Numbered from the stretch's first letter, positions 39,627 through 48,592 are shown. The stretch: 64,000 bases of DNA from Phytoactinopolyspora alkaliphila (GCF_010550695.1 NZ_JAAGOB010000017.1:40698-104697), one strand, 5' to 3'. Notes: a model not told the origin generated them from the sequence alone. Numbers and translations: made by a program.

Positions 39627-41144
39627 GTGCATCACCAACGGAACCGCCTCAGAGCCGCCTGCATCCTGAGTTCCCTAGCCCTGCTTTCAGTCGCGGCATG
39701 CGGCGGGAACTCCGGAAGTGGCGACGATACGGAACAGGTCTTCCGCTACTCCCCCGGGCTCTTCCCGGTCTCGCTCGACACCCACCAATACCCTGCTGAG
39801 GAGGCGGTGCAGACAGCCATTCAGCAAGTCCTCGAGCCGCTCGTCGCTCTCGAGGATGGCGAGCCGGTCCCGGTGCTGGCGGAATCGTGGGAGAACCCGG
39901 ACGAGACCACGTGGGTCTTCACTCTCCGCGATGGCGTCGAGTTCTCCGACGGTACACCGCTCACCGCCGACGACGTGAAGGCGTCAGCGGAGCGGCTGAT
40001 CGAGATGGAGGGCCCGCTCGCGCCGTTGTGGGCTCCGGTCGAGTCGGTGGAGGCGAGCGACGAGTCCACTGTCACCTTCACCACATCGCAACCCCTCGGC
40101 ACCCTGCCGAGCACACTCTCTCTGCTGTTCATCGGCTCAGCCGAGCAGATGGACGACGACGCCTACTGGCAGCAGCCCATCGGCACCGGCCCGTTCGTGG
40201 TCGAACGGTTCGTGCCCGACGAGCGGGTGGTGCTCACCCGGAACGAGGACTACTGGGGTGACCCCGCCACTCCGGACCGGGTGGAGATCGTGTCCATCCC
40301 GGAGGAGTCCAGCCGGATCACCGCATTGCACAACGGCGAGATCGACGCGATGTCGACCATCCCACCGGACCAGGTGGGCGAGGTGGACAGCGCGGACGGC
40401 ATCGTCTACGAGACCGGGCCGAGCTTCACCTACTACTTCATCTGGTTCAACCAGTACCAGGAGCCGTTCGACGACGTGCGGGTCCGGCAGGCGATGTGGC
40501 ACGCGGTGAACGTCGAAGGCATCGTCAACGACCTGTTCGGTGACATGGCCTCGCTCGCCGGTGCCCCGATCGCGCAAGCGGTATTCGGTGCGCCCGCCCT
40601 CGAGCACTACCCGTACGATCCGGACCGCGCGCGGCAACTGCTGACCGAGGCCGGCTATCCGGACGGATTCGAGACCGAGATCCATTGGCCGCTCGAGGGC
40701 GGGCCGAACATCCGGGGTCTGGCCCAAGCGTTCGTCTCTGACTGGGCGGACGTCGGTGTGACAGTTGAGCCGCTGGAGAAGGAACGCGCCCAGTGGCTCG
40801 AGGATTTCGGCAACATGAACTGGCACATGAACCTGCAGACCAACGCCACCGGTACCGGCGATGCCGACTTTACCCTCGGGCGCCTGTACGTCTGCTCAGC
40901 GGATCGGATGGGCTACTGCAGCGAGAAGCTCGACGATCTCCTGACCCAGGCCCGCGCGTCGCTCGACCCGGACGAGCGGGAGGCGCTGTACGCACAGGCG
41001 TCGCAGGTCATCTGGGACGACGCGGTCGGCATCTTCCCGGCCGACCTGGCCAACAACACTGCCTACCGAGACAATGTCGAGGGTTACGTGTTCCCGCCGA
41101 ACGGGCGGCCCTACTTCGCTCCGGTCTCTATTGGGGCCGACTGA
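39627..41144 (+). CDS. ABC peptide/oligosaccharide-binding lipoprotein (family 5), copy 2
   Basis: About 505 residues, lipobox SVAAC near residue 24. It aligns through its length with the preceding gene (for example shared MWHAVN, NDLFGD, VTVEPLEKERAQW and NLQTN segments), so the pair arose by tandem duplication. GTG 39627 is preceded at short spacing by GGAGGG; an upstream GTG at 39615 overlaps that site and is less likely. The divergence between copies suggests different ligand preference within one uptake system. Confidence 0.9.
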   Translation: MHHQRNRLRAACILSSLALLSVAACGGNSGSGDDTEQVFRYSPGLFPVSLDTHQYPAEEAVQTAIQQVLEPLVALEDGEPVPVLAESWENPDETTWVFTLRDGVEFSDGTPLTADDVKASAERLIEMEGPLAPLWAPVESVEASDESTVTFTTSQPLGTLPSTLSLLFIGSAEQMDDDAYWQQPIGTGPFVVERFVPDERVVLTRNEDYWGDPATPDRVEIVSIPEESSRITALHNGEIDAMSTIPPDQVGEVDSADGIVYETGPSFTYYFIWFNQYQEPFDDVRVRQAMWHAVNVEGIVNDLFGDMASLAGAPIAQAVFGAPALEHYPYDPDRARQLLTEAGYPDGFETEIHWPLEGGPNIRGLAQAFVSDWADVGVTVEPLEKERAQWLEDFGNMNWHMNLQTNATGTGDADFTLGRLYVCSADRMGYCSEKLDDLLTQARASLDPDEREALYAQASQVIWDDAVGIFPADLANNTAYRDNVEGYVFPPNGRPYFAPVSIGAD

Positions 41145-41287
41145 TCCCGGGTGATCGTTGTCGCGTTCGGCGGCCCACCAGGTGATCGTCGCCGCGCTGG
41201 TACCGCTGCTCAACCTGACCAGCGCGGCGACGATCCCAGGTGGAAAGTCGGTTGCCCCGCCGCTTCGTGACCCGTCAGACTCGGCGG

Positions 41288-42259
41288 ATGGTCAACGACA
41301 GCTCGGCGGCCCTGAGCCGGGTCGTCGCCAAGACAGGTGTGCCTGACATCGTCGATGTGCTGGCGGACCGGCTCAGCGGCAGCGACCTCTCCACACTCAT
41401 GCTGGAGGTTTCCCGTCGCCGTGCCGCCGCCGTCTCCCCCGCGTCTCTGCTCCGCCAGTACCGGCGAGACCGGTTCGTGCGTCCGGCCGGAATCTCGCCA
41501 GGAGACCTGGACCGGTGTCGTCAGCTGCTCTGTTCCGCGTTGCCGAGACAGGTGGAGCTAGTCGAGCTCGCTCCCCTGGCGCCGCTGGGCACTCACGCCG
41601 CAGTCGCCACGGTGGATCAGCACAAGGTCGTCACCACGATGCGCGGAACCGAGGTCGCCGCGGACCCCACCAATGGGCTCGCCTTGGAGGCTGCCGTCCG
41701 CCGCGGCGCGCTGACTGAGGAGCAACGACGCGCTGCCGACTGGGTGCGCCTGGGCGCATTCCAGCGCGTGGTTCGCGCCCAGGCGTTCGACGGTCCAGCC
41801 TTGTTCGCCCACTTCCTCCTCTTCGGCCTGGTCACCGCAGGTCGGAGCACCGGCGGCCGGCGGTTCGAGGCGGCCGCCCTCACCGAGCACTGCCGGTTCC
41901 ACGTCGACGCACTGCAAGCCGCCGGTGCGGACGCCGTGGAAGTTCGGCTCACCGACTTCACCGGCCAGTCACAGCAGATCTCGGACGCCGTCCGCGCCAC
42001 GCTGGCTGATACTCCGGCGACGAGTATCGTCGACGATCCCGACCGCCGGAGCGGTCGCGGATACTATGACGGATTCTGTTTCAAGGTCTTCGCACACTAC
42101 AAAGGCGAGCGCTTCGAGGTCTCCGACGGCGGTGCCGTGGATTGGACCCAACGGCTTCTGCAGAACCGTAAGGAGCGGCTGGTGATCAGCGGCGCCGGCA
42201 TCGAGCGGCTGGTGAGCCTCGGACTCGGCCCGGACGCCCGGTCAGCCGGGGACGCTTGA
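41288..42259 (+). CDS. HisRS/HisZ-like class II aminoacyl-tRNA synthetase-fold orphan
   Basis: A roughly 323-residue protein with no annotation I know. Its last third reads like the motif 3 region of histidyl-tRNA synthetase: RGYYDGFCFKVFA followed by GERFEVSDGG and GAGIERLV, compared with RGLDYY, GGRYD and GxxxGLERL in HisRS. An earlier LAPLGTHAAVA and RGTEVAADPTNGLA could correspond to motif 2. No anticodon-binding domain remains. It could act like HisZ, a regulatory subunit lacking tRNA charging, or on another substrate. ATG 41288 is a choice; GTG 41240 is also open. The 3' end overlaps the convergent LacI gene by 18 bp. Confidence 0.5.
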   Translation: MVNDSSAALSRVVAKTGVPDIVDVLADRLSGSDLSTLMLEVSRRRAAAVSPASLLRQYRRDRFVRPAGISPGDLDRCRQLLCSALPRQVELVELAPLAPLGTHAAVATVDQHKVVTTMRGTEVAADPTNGLALEAAVRRGALTEEQRRAADWVRLGAFQRVVRAQAFDGPALFAHFLLFGLVTAGRSTGGRRFEAAALTEHCRFHVDALQAAGADAVEVRLTDFTGQSQQISDAVRATLADTPATSIVDDPDRRSGRGYYDGFCFKVFAHYKGERFEVSDGGAVDWTQRLLQNRKERLVISGAGIERLVSLGLGPDARSAGDA

Positions 42260-43300
42260 CTCGCGAGGGACCAGTCGCGGTGCCAGCACTTGCTTGTGCG
42301 GCGCGGCGTCTTCACCGGATCCGTCGCTTCCGGAGATCCGCCCCAGCAGAAGGTCGACGGCCGCGGCGCCCACCTCCTGGGCGGGCAGGTGCACGGAGGT
42401 CAGCGGCGGATCGAGGTACCCGGCATAGGGATGGTCGCCGTAACCGGCGACCAGCATGTCCCTCGGGACCTGCAGGCCGTGCTCAGTCAGAGCACGGTAG
42501 AGCCCCAAGGCGAAGTAGTCGTTACCGGTGATCACCGCATCCGGCCGGTCCGACCGGCGGACCAGATCTCGCGCCAGCCGGTAGGCCTCCTCCGGCTGCC
42601 ACGGCAGCGCGGCAGACTCGTACCTGCGGGTAGGTACCGATATCACACTTCCGGAGCTGACCGGGAGGCCGGCGTCGGCCATGGCCCGGCGGTAGCCGGC
42701 GATGCGGCCCTCGATCGTGGTGATCGGCAGGTCTTCCTCCAGCGCCCACACCGTGCGAGCACCCTGGCCGATCACATGGCTGGTCGCCTGGTAGGCACCG
42801 AGCTCGTTGTCGATGCCGACGAAGTCGCACGCGTGCTCGGGAATGTCGCGGTTGACGAAGACCAGCGGGATGCCTGGACCCTGCAGGCGCTTCCAGTGGT
42901 CTGACTCCGACTGCACTGGTACCGCGATCGCGCCGTCCACGGCGGACTGCAGCAGCGCGTCAGTGGCCAGTCGCTCGTTGTCCACGCTCTCATCTGTCAC
43001 CAGAAGGAGCAACGAGTAGCCCTGGGCACGGCCCCGAAGCTCGATACCGCTGATGAGTTGTGCGTAGAACGGGTTCGACGGGTTGGTGATCACCAGCCCG
43101 AGCGTCATCGCCGAGCCCAGCACGAGCGAGCGGGCCAGCGTGTTCGGCACATAGCCGAGGCGATCCGCCTCGGCTCGCACCAATGCGCGAGTATGGGCAC
43201 TGACACTGTCCTTACCGGCCAACGCACGTGACACGGTATTGACGGACACCCCCAGAGACACCGCGATGTCTCTGAGGGTGACCCGATGCGTCCCGCCCAT
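42242..43300 (-). CDS. LacI-family regulator of the second uptake locus
   Basis: A 352-residue LacI-type repressor: helix-turn-helix VTLRDIAVSLGVSVNTVSRA, hinge LGYVPNTLARSLVLG, and a ligand-binding core ending with PYAGYLDPPLTSVHLPAQE. ATG 43300 is preceded by AGAGG with five-base spacing; the SD overlaps the stop of the upstream small gene, so the three minus-strand genes (321-residue, 112-residue, LacI) are an operon. The operon's promoter carries a LacI-like operator, implying autoregulation. Confidence 0.9.
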   Translation of the reverse strand: MGGTHRVTLRDIAVSLGVSVNTVSRALAGKDSVSAHTRALVRAEADRLGYVPNTLARSLVLGSAMTLGLVITNPSNPFYAQLISGIELRGRAQGYSLLLLVTDESVDNERLATDALLQSAVDGAIAVPVQSESDHWKRLQGPGIPLVFVNRDIPEHACDFVGIDNELGAYQATSHVIGQGARTVWALEEDLPITTIEGRIAGYRRAMADAGLPVSSGSVISVPTRRYESAALPWQPEEAYRLARDLVRRSDRPDAVITGNDYFALGLYRALTEHGLQVPRDMLVAGYGDHPYAGYLDPPLTSVHLPAQEVGAAAVDLLLGRISGSDGSGEDAAPHKQVLAPRLVPRESSVPG

Positions 43301-43308
43301 CCCCACCT

Positions 43309-43647
43309 CTAACTCTTGACCGCCAGATAGATGCGCGCCGTCACGGCCGCGCCTGCCGTGTCGACCTCGCCGCGGACCCGGAGCCAGTGCCCGAACTCCC
43401 GCACTGGCCAGCTCGTGACCCCGACACCGGTTGCGACGTGTTCAATGTCGTCATAATCGCACCATGTGATGCCGTCCGGCGAAATCTGTGTCACCACGCG
43501 CAAGCCTGCTTCGCCATCGGACCCGGCCGACAAGATCTGCACGAACCAGCGTGCCTCAGTCGCCCAAGCCGCTTCATAGGGCTCGGTGGCGAACTCCCCC
43601 TCGAACGTGGTGTTGCGTTCGAGCACCGCCGTCATCGATTGACGCAT
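43309..43647 (-). CDS. hypothetical protein (possibly DUF6385-like)
   Basis: A 112-residue soluble protein without signal peptide or membrane helix, probably beta-rich (alternating hydrophobic pattern; RWFVQILSAGSDGEAGLRVV, WCDYDDIEH, HWLRVRGEVDTAG). It lies 9 bp after the 321-residue gene and 8 bp before the LacI start, so it is operonic with both. It vaguely recalls DUF6385 proteins, which I cannot confirm. The function is unknown. Confidence 0.6.
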   Translation of the reverse strand: MRQSMTAVLERNTTFEGEFATEPYEAAWATEARWFVQILSAGSDGEAGLRVVTQISPDGITWCDYDDIEHVATGVGVTSWPVREFGHWLRVRGEVDTAGAAVTARIYLAVKS

Positions 43648-43656
43648 ACCGTATTC

Positions 43657-44622
43657 CTACCAATCCACCGAGATCAAGGCCGAATCGACGAACAAGAAAT
43701 TCCGCACCGAGGTGTGCGTACGTACACTGAAATAGAAGTTCAGCAAATTCTCCAGCGAGTCATAGCTTTCCTCATAAGGAGGCACCGGAATGTGACTCAT
43801 GTCCATAATACGATCGTTGATCTGCAGCTCGACGTTGCGCCTTTTCTCGGTATCCAGCTGCCAACGCAGATAATGCCAGTTGACCTTGGTGGGAACCTCG
43901 TTGTAACACAATTCCTGCGGCTCGCCGAACGCCTTCCAGTCTTCCGGGTTGGGCGCAGTGAAGTCCGCACCGTACTGCAACTTCACCTTACCCTCGAAAT
44001 GCTCTCTGGGCGTCGGCTCCGGTACTGTCGGGTACATCCATCGCCGCGTGAGCCGATTGTCCAGATCCGTGTTCTGATACCGCGCCACAGTGTGGTAGCG
44101 CAGACCTCCGTCGCCACAGATGTCGGTGGCCACCGTGAAAGCACCGAACTGCGCCTCCGACGGGTGGAGATTCCCATCCCAGGCCACGTCACCGAAGGTG
44201 TTCAACGACGCATCATCACCCAGCGTGGCCTCGGTCTTGAAGGTGAAGTACGCCTCGATCTGGACCTTTCCGCGACCGCTCATCGTCAGCCTGCGGATCG
44301 CCACCGCCGTGTGCCCGGTGATCGGCCTGGTGGCCAGCTTCAGCGCATAAGTACCGCTCATCGCACCGTGCGTGCCGATATCAAAGAAATTGCACGCGCT
44401 CAGCTGTGGCGGACGGAAATCACGCATGTGATCGTCCACCGTGCCGAGATCACCCCGGCCGTCGTAATTTCCGATGAGCTCACACCATCCATGGGTGCCG
44501 GTGTTAAATTCGTCATGCGCGAGGATCCTGCGCAACGGCCGAAATCTCGACAACCGCGGGTCTGCTGCGACAATCGCTTCTCTCAAGTCATTCTTCATAT
44601 CCGTGCCTGTCACCGCGGCCAA
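43657..44622 (-). CDS. hypothetical protein of lower GC (possibly DUF6772-like)
   Basis: A 321-residue protein with no signal peptide seen. Conserved-looking segments are LSRFRPLRRILAHDEFN, GWCELIGNYDGR, and ALKLATRPITGHTAVAIRRL; the overall pattern is beta-rich, and I suspect a DUF6772-type lectin-like or glycan-acting protein without proof. The start TTG 44622 has AGGAAA seven bases upstream. Its DNA contains many A/T-rich codons (AAT, ATA, TTT) unlike its neighbours, suggesting recent acquisition. It is first in an operon with the 112-residue gene and LacI. Confidence 0.6.
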   Translation of the reverse strand: MAAVTGTDMKNDLREAIVAADPRLSRFRPLRRILAHDEFNTGTHGWCELIGNYDGRGDLGTVDDHMRDFRPPQLSACNFFDIGTHGAMSGTYALKLATRPITGHTAVAIRRLTMSGRGKVQIEAYFTFKTEATLGDDASLNTFGDVAWDGNLHPSEAQFGAFTVATDICGDGGLRYHTVARYQNTDLDNRLTRRWMYPTVPEPTPREHFEGKVKLQYGADFTAPNPEDWKAFGEPQELCYNEVPTKVNWHYLRWQLDTEKRRNVELQINDRIMDMSHIPVPPYEESYDSLENLLNFYFSVRTHTSVRNFLFVDSALISVDW

Positions 44623-44683
44623 CCTCGTCTTTCCTGGGTCTGGCGTCGGCGGAACTTGTGCCGGCGCCTAAACAATGGTCGGA

Positions 44684-44712
44684 ACATTAACGTTAACGCA
44701 AAGTGCTGTCAA
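44684..44712 (-). promoter_or_regulatory. promoter of the LacI operon with embedded operator
   Basis: On the minus strand TTGACA (44712-44707), a 17-base spacer and TAATGT (44689-44684) make a near-consensus promoter. The palindrome TTAACGTTAA (44687-44696, 14-bp operator 44685-44698) lies across the spacer and -10, so repressor binding would exclude RNA polymerase. The transcript would start near 44677, 55 bases before the TTG start. Confidence 0.75.
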
Positions 44713-44845
44713 GACGCCGTTGCAGCATCGGCAACGCTCGCTTCACCTGCGCGGATCCTGCCGGGACGAGCCCTGAGAAAGGTCCGTCGAATCCACCCTT
44801 GACAGTCCTTGCGGCGTTACTTTAGCGTCCATGAATGAACGATAC

Positions 44846-44859
44846 CGTTAACGTTAATG
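44846..44859. promoter_or_regulatory. second copy of the LacI-type operator
   Basis: CGTTAACGTTAATG is the exact reverse complement of the operator at 44685-44698; the palindromic cores are 161 bp apart. It lies 42 bp after the plus-strand TTGACA box and 73 bp before the IclR start, suited to blocking transcription of IclR-dpp or to DNA looping between sites. Confidence 0.7.
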
Positions 44860-44931
44860 GTACGTGCTGGCGGAGGCTCCCGCGCCCGTCGGCATCCCGC
44901 CCGCCGAGGGGGCCTACCGAGTGAGGATCCG

Positions 44932-45702
44932 ATGAAATCGCTGAGTCGTGCCCTGATGGTGCTGACCGAGCTCAGCCGCCGCGGGCATCCCGTGACGCTG
45001 ACCGACATCGCAGGAGCTGTCGACCTGCACAAGAGCACGGTCCACCGGATGCTGGCCACGTTCGTCGAGTACGGACTGGTCCGCCGCGACGAGGCGCACC
45101 GCTACGTCATCGGCCTGGGTGCGCTGGACCTGGCACGCGCCGCACGTGGCGACTCGGGCCCCGGACAGGTCGTGGCGACCGCCCTGCGCACACTGCGACG
45201 GACCACCGGTCTCACCGCTTCCTACGCCCAACCGCGCGGAGGCCAGATGACCTTCACCGCCGTGGCCGGAGACCCGGAGGCGTACCCGTCGGCCGATACC
45301 GTGGGCGAAGCGGTCCCGATGCACGCGACCGCGCTCGGCAAGGCGTATCTGGCGCATCGCCCCCGCGTCGAGGTGGACCGGCACGTGGCTCGCGCTCCCT
45401 TCCAGCATTTCACCCCGCGAACGGTCACCGACGCGTACGGCCTGCTTCGCATGCTCGCACAGACCCGCGACCGCGGCTTCGCCGTCGAAGATCGTGAGTA
45501 TGCCTCGGACGTGCGCTCGGTCGCCGCACCGGTGCTCGACCACGACGGGCTCGCTGTCGCGGCCGTTGCCGTGACCGTGCCGGCCCGGCTCTCTCGCACT
45601 GGCGATGTGCGAATGTTCGCTGCCGCCGTCATCGCCTGCGCCGACGAGCTCGGAGCCGGCCTGCTGCGGGACGCGCCGATCGCCACGCGGCGAGGCGCCT
45701 GA
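44932..45702 (+). CDS. IclR-family transcriptional regulator
   Basis: A 256-residue IclR protein: winged helix (residues about 3-65; SRALMVLTELSRRGHPVTLTDIAGAV and HKSTVHRMLATFVEYGLV) and an effector domain with the usual HATALGKAYLA and RGFAVEDREYASDVRSVAAPV. GAGG lies five bases before the ATG. Its last codon overlaps the next permease start (TGATG), so it is co-transcribed with the importer and probably controls it. IclR proteins typically sense aromatic or sugar acids; the ligand here is unknown. Confidence 0.9.
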   Translation: MKSLSRALMVLTELSRRGHPVTLTDIAGAVDLHKSTVHRMLATFVEYGLVRRDEAHRYVIGLGALDLARAARGDSGPGQVVATALRTLRRTTGLTASYAQPRGGQMTFTAVAGDPEAYPSADTVGEAVPMHATALGKAYLAHRPRVEVDRHVARAPFQHFTPRTVTDAYGLLRMLAQTRDRGFAVEDREYASDVRSVAAPVLDHDGLAVAAVAVTVPARLSRTGDVRMFAAAVIACADELGAGLLRDAPIATRRGA

Positions 45703-46625
45703 TGGGGGCTTATGTCGCCAGGCGGCTCTTCTTCTCGATCTTCGTGCTGTGGGGTGCGGTATCGGTGATCTTCCTCGTGCTGCGCCTGGTGCCCGGCGAC
45801 CCAGCACTCATCCTCCTCGGACCGGACGCGAATCCAAGCCAGATCGCGGCCTTGCGGGAGCGGATGGGCTTGGACGAGCCGATGCTGGTTCAGTACGCCA
45901 TCTACATGCGCGACGTCGTTCAGCTGGACTTCGGCACGTCGTTCCGATTCGGCACCGACGCCATGCAGCATGTGCTCGATCATGTGCCGAACTCCGCACA
46001 GCTGGCGCTCACCTCCGTGGGCCTGGCACTGGTGATCGGATTTCCGCTGGGCATCATCGCGGCGCTCAAAGCCAATTCGGTCGTCGACCGGATCATCTCG
46101 GTCTTCTCTCTGGCCACCCAGTCGCTGCCGAACTTCTGGGTCGGCATCGTGTTCATCCTGGTCTTCGCCCGCGGCCTGCAGATCCTGCCGAGTTACGGTC
46201 AGGGAACCTGGCAGCATCTGGTGCTGCCCTCGATCACGCTGGCGTTGCCGTTCCTGGCGATCTTGGTCCGGCTTACTCGCAGCGGCCTCCTCGAGGTGAT
46301 CCATGAGGGCTACGTGCAAACAGCCCGCGCCAAGGGGCTCCGCGAACGCGTCGTGATCTTCCCACATGCACTCCGCAACGCGCTCATCCCGGTGGTGACA
46401 GTGATCGGTCTGCAGTTCGGAGCGCTGCTCGGCGGGGCGGTGATCGTCGAGACGGTCTTCGCCTGGCCGGGCGTCGGCCGGGTGCTCATCGAATCCATCT
46501 CACACCGCGACTACGGGGTGGTCCAGGCCGCGATCCTGCTGATCGCCGCGATCTTCGTCTTCACCAACCTGGTCGTGGACCTCCTCTACGGATACCTCGA
46601 CCCCCGAGTTCGGCTGGCTGGGTGA
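45702..46625 (+). CDS. Dpp-type ABC permease (DppB-like)
   Basis: A 307-residue inner-membrane permease of the DppB/OppB family, six helices; the N-terminal GAYVARRLFFSIFVLWGAVSVIFLVLRLVPGD-type start (only the pattern is stated) and the EAA loop near TARAKGLRERVVIFPHALRN identify it. It pairs with the next gene. Start and the upstream IclR stop overlap by one base. Confidence 0.92.
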   Translation: MGAYVARRLFFSIFVLWGAVSVIFLVLRLVPGDPALILLGPDANPSQIAALRERMGLDEPMLVQYAIYMRDVVQLDFGTSFRFGTDAMQHVLDHVPNSAQLALTSVGLALVIGFPLGIIAALKANSVVDRIISVFSLATQSLPNFWVGIVFILVFARGLQILPSYGQGTWQHLVLPSITLALPFLAILVRLTRSGLLEVIHEGYVQTARAKGLRERVVIFPHALRNALIPVVTVIGLQFGALLGGAVIVETVFAWPGVGRVLIESISHRDYGVVQAAILLIAAIFVFTNLVVDLLYGYLDPRVRLAG

Positions 46626-46628
46626 CCC

Positions 46629-47534
46629 ATGAGTGATGTCGTCAGTGATCTGACCAGGCCGACTGCACCGGCCACGCCGCCGCCGAGGAAGACCGGAGGC
46701 AAGCGACCCGGCTCCGGGCGGATCCGGTTCTCCGCCACTGTGGTCAGCATCTACGTGTTCGCGGCATTGTTCGGTCCGTGGCTGGTGAGGTACGACGCCG
46801 TCGCCACCAGCACACCGGACCGCCTGCTGCCGCCCGGTTCCCGGCTGAGCGACGGCTCGCTTGCGATCTTCGGCACCGATGATGTCGGACGTGACCTGCT
46901 CGCCCAGATCTTGCAGGGCGCCCGCATCTCTATTGCGGTGGGCGTCGCCACTCTGCTCCTGGCGGGGATCATCGGCGTCACCATCGGGGTGAGCGCGGGA
47001 TACTTCGGTGGCTGGCTCGACGGCGTGCTGATGCGCCTGGCCGACATCCAGCTGACCTTCCCGTCCATCCTGCTGGCGATCTTCATCGCCGCGTTGCTGG
47101 GCCCGAGCGTGGTCAATGTGGTGATCGTCCTGGCCATCTCCAACTGGGTGACCTTCGCCCGGGTGGCACGTGCACAGGTGCTCTCGACGAAGGGCCGCGA
47201 CTTCGTCGACGCCACCCGCACGCTGGGAGCGCGGACCTGGCACCTGATCCGCCGCTGCATCCTCCCCGCCTGCATCGCGCCGATCCTGGTGGTGGCGACG
47301 GTCGAGATCGGCAGCGTCATCCTCGCCGAGGCGTCGTTGAGCTTCCTCGGTCTCGGGACGCCCACCAGCACGCCCAGCTGGGGTGTCACGATCTCCAACG
47401 GACGCAACTACCTGTCCGACGCATGGTGGATCTCCACGATTCCCGGCATCGCGCTGGCCGTCCTGGTGGTGTCGTTCGGCATCCTCGGCGACGCCCTGCG
47501 CGACCGGTTCGATCCCAAGCTGAAGAACCTCTGA
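46629..47534 (+). CDS. Dpp-type ABC permease (DppC-like)
   Basis: A 301-residue permease with a Pro/Lys-rich cytoplasmic N-terminus and about six helices. FGTDDVGRDLLAQILQGAR and the EAA loop DFVDATRTLGARTWHLIRRC are DppC/OppC hallmarks. It begins 3 bp after the DppB stop and its own stop overlaps the ATG at 47534 of the following frame. With DppB, DppD and DppF it forms a complete channel and motor. Confidence 0.92.
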   Translation: MSDVVSDLTRPTAPATPPPRKTGGKRPGSGRIRFSATVVSIYVFAALFGPWLVRYDAVATSTPDRLLPPGSRLSDGSLAIFGTDDVGRDLLAQILQGARISIAVGVATLLLAGIIGVTIGVSAGYFGGWLDGVLMRLADIQLTFPSILLAIFIAALLGPSVVNVVIVLAISNWVTFARVARAQVLSTKGRDFVDATRTLGARTWHLIRRCILPACIAPILVVATVEIGSVILAEASLSFLGLGTPTSTPSWGVTISNGRNYLSDAWWISTIPGIALAVLVVSFGILGDALRDRFDPKLKNL

Positions 47535-47560
47535 TGTCGCCCGAACCAGGAGACTCGCAG

Positions 47561-48592
47561 ATGAGCACCCCTACGCCGCCCGATGAGGATGCGCCGCTGC
47601 TGAGCGTGCGGGATCTGCGGGTAGAGTTCGGCACCCGGGCCGGCGTCGTGACCGCCGTGGACGGCGTGTCGTTCGATGTGCGACCTGGTGAAACGCTGGC
47701 GATCCTCGGCGAGTCCGGCAGCGGGAAGAGCGTGACGTCCCAGGCCATCATGGGGATCCTGCCGAAACCGGCGGGCCGCGTCGTCGGCGGCCGGATCGTC
47801 TACCGAGGCGCCGACCTGCTGACCCGACCGCCCGCGGAGGTCCGCAAGCTGCGCGGCACCGAGATGAGCATGGTCTTCCAGGACCCGCTGAGTTCCCTGA
47901 ATCCGGTGTTCCGGGTGGGCTACCAGATCGGTGAGATGTTCCGCCGGCACCGCGGGTACTCCCGCTCAGAGGCGCGCGAGGCCGCGATCGAACTGATGGA
48001 GCGCGTGGGGATACCCGCCGCGCGGCAACGGGTCGACGACTTCCCGCACCAGTTCTCCGGCGGGATGCGCCAGCGCATCATGATCGCTATCGCGCTCGCG
48101 CTCGACCCCACGCTGCTGATCGCCGACGAGCCCACCACCGCGCTCGACGTGACCGTCCAGGCCCAGGTGATGAAGCTGCTGACCCGGTTGCAACGCGAAG
48201 AGGGCATGGCCATGATCCTCATCACCCACGACCTGGGCGTGGTGGCCAGTTCTGCGGACCGGGTACTAATGATGTATGCCGGCCGGGTGGTGGAGACCGG
48301 CGACATCAGAGAGGTGTACGAGTACGCGTCGCACCCGTACACGAAGGGGCTGATGGCGTCGATCCCGGAACTCGACGGCCGATCCGACCGGCTGACGCCG
48401 ATCAAGGGCTCGCCGCCCGACCTGCTCGATCTTCCCCCAGGGTGCTCGTTCCACCCGCGGTGCCCCTACGCACGTGATGTTTGCGTACAGGACGACCCCG
48501 ATCTGCTGCATGTCGAGAGCCGACCCGGTACCCATCGGGCGGCCTGCCACTTCCGCGAGGAGGTGCTGACGGATGACCGTGAGCGCGTCTGA
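47561..48592 (+). CDS. Dpp-type ABC ATPase (DppD-like)
   Basis: A 343-residue ATPase: Walker A GESGSGKSV, signature FSGGMRQRIMIAIALALD, Walker B LLIADEPTTALD and the C-terminal oligopeptide-ABC tail with four-Cys-type segment CSFHPRCPYARDVC. ATG 47561 is chosen over 47534 because AGGAG lies eight bases upstream, though the earlier one overlaps the DppC stop. The gene overlaps the next by 20 bp. Confidence 0.92.
   Translation: MSTPTPPDEDAPLLSVRDLRVEFGTRAGVVTAVDGVSFDVRPGETLAILGESGSGKSVTSQAIMGILPKPAGRVVGGRIVYRGADLLTRPPAEVRKLRGTEMSMVFQDPLSSLNPVFRVGYQIGEMFRRHRGYSRSEAREAAIELMERVGIPAARQRVDDFPHQFSGGMRQRIMIAIALALDPTLLIADEPTTALDVTVQAQVMKLLTRLQREEGMAMILITHDLGVVASSADRVLMMYAGRVVETGDIREVYEYASHPYTKGLMASIPELDGRSDRLTPIKGSPPDLLDLPPGCSFHPRCPYARDVCVQDDPDLLHVESRPGTHRAACHFREEVLTDDRERV

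Larger units (their letters stand above)
44623..44931. other. divergent regulatory region of the second uptake locus
   Basis: This 309-bp intergenic stretch separates the minus-strand LacI operon from the plus-strand IclR/Dpp operon. It contains the two LacI-type operators listed separately, a strong minus-strand promoter, and a plus-strand TTGACA at 44799-44804 with only a weak -10 (TTTAGC or TTAGCG). Apart from these I see no gene in it. Confidence 0.8.
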
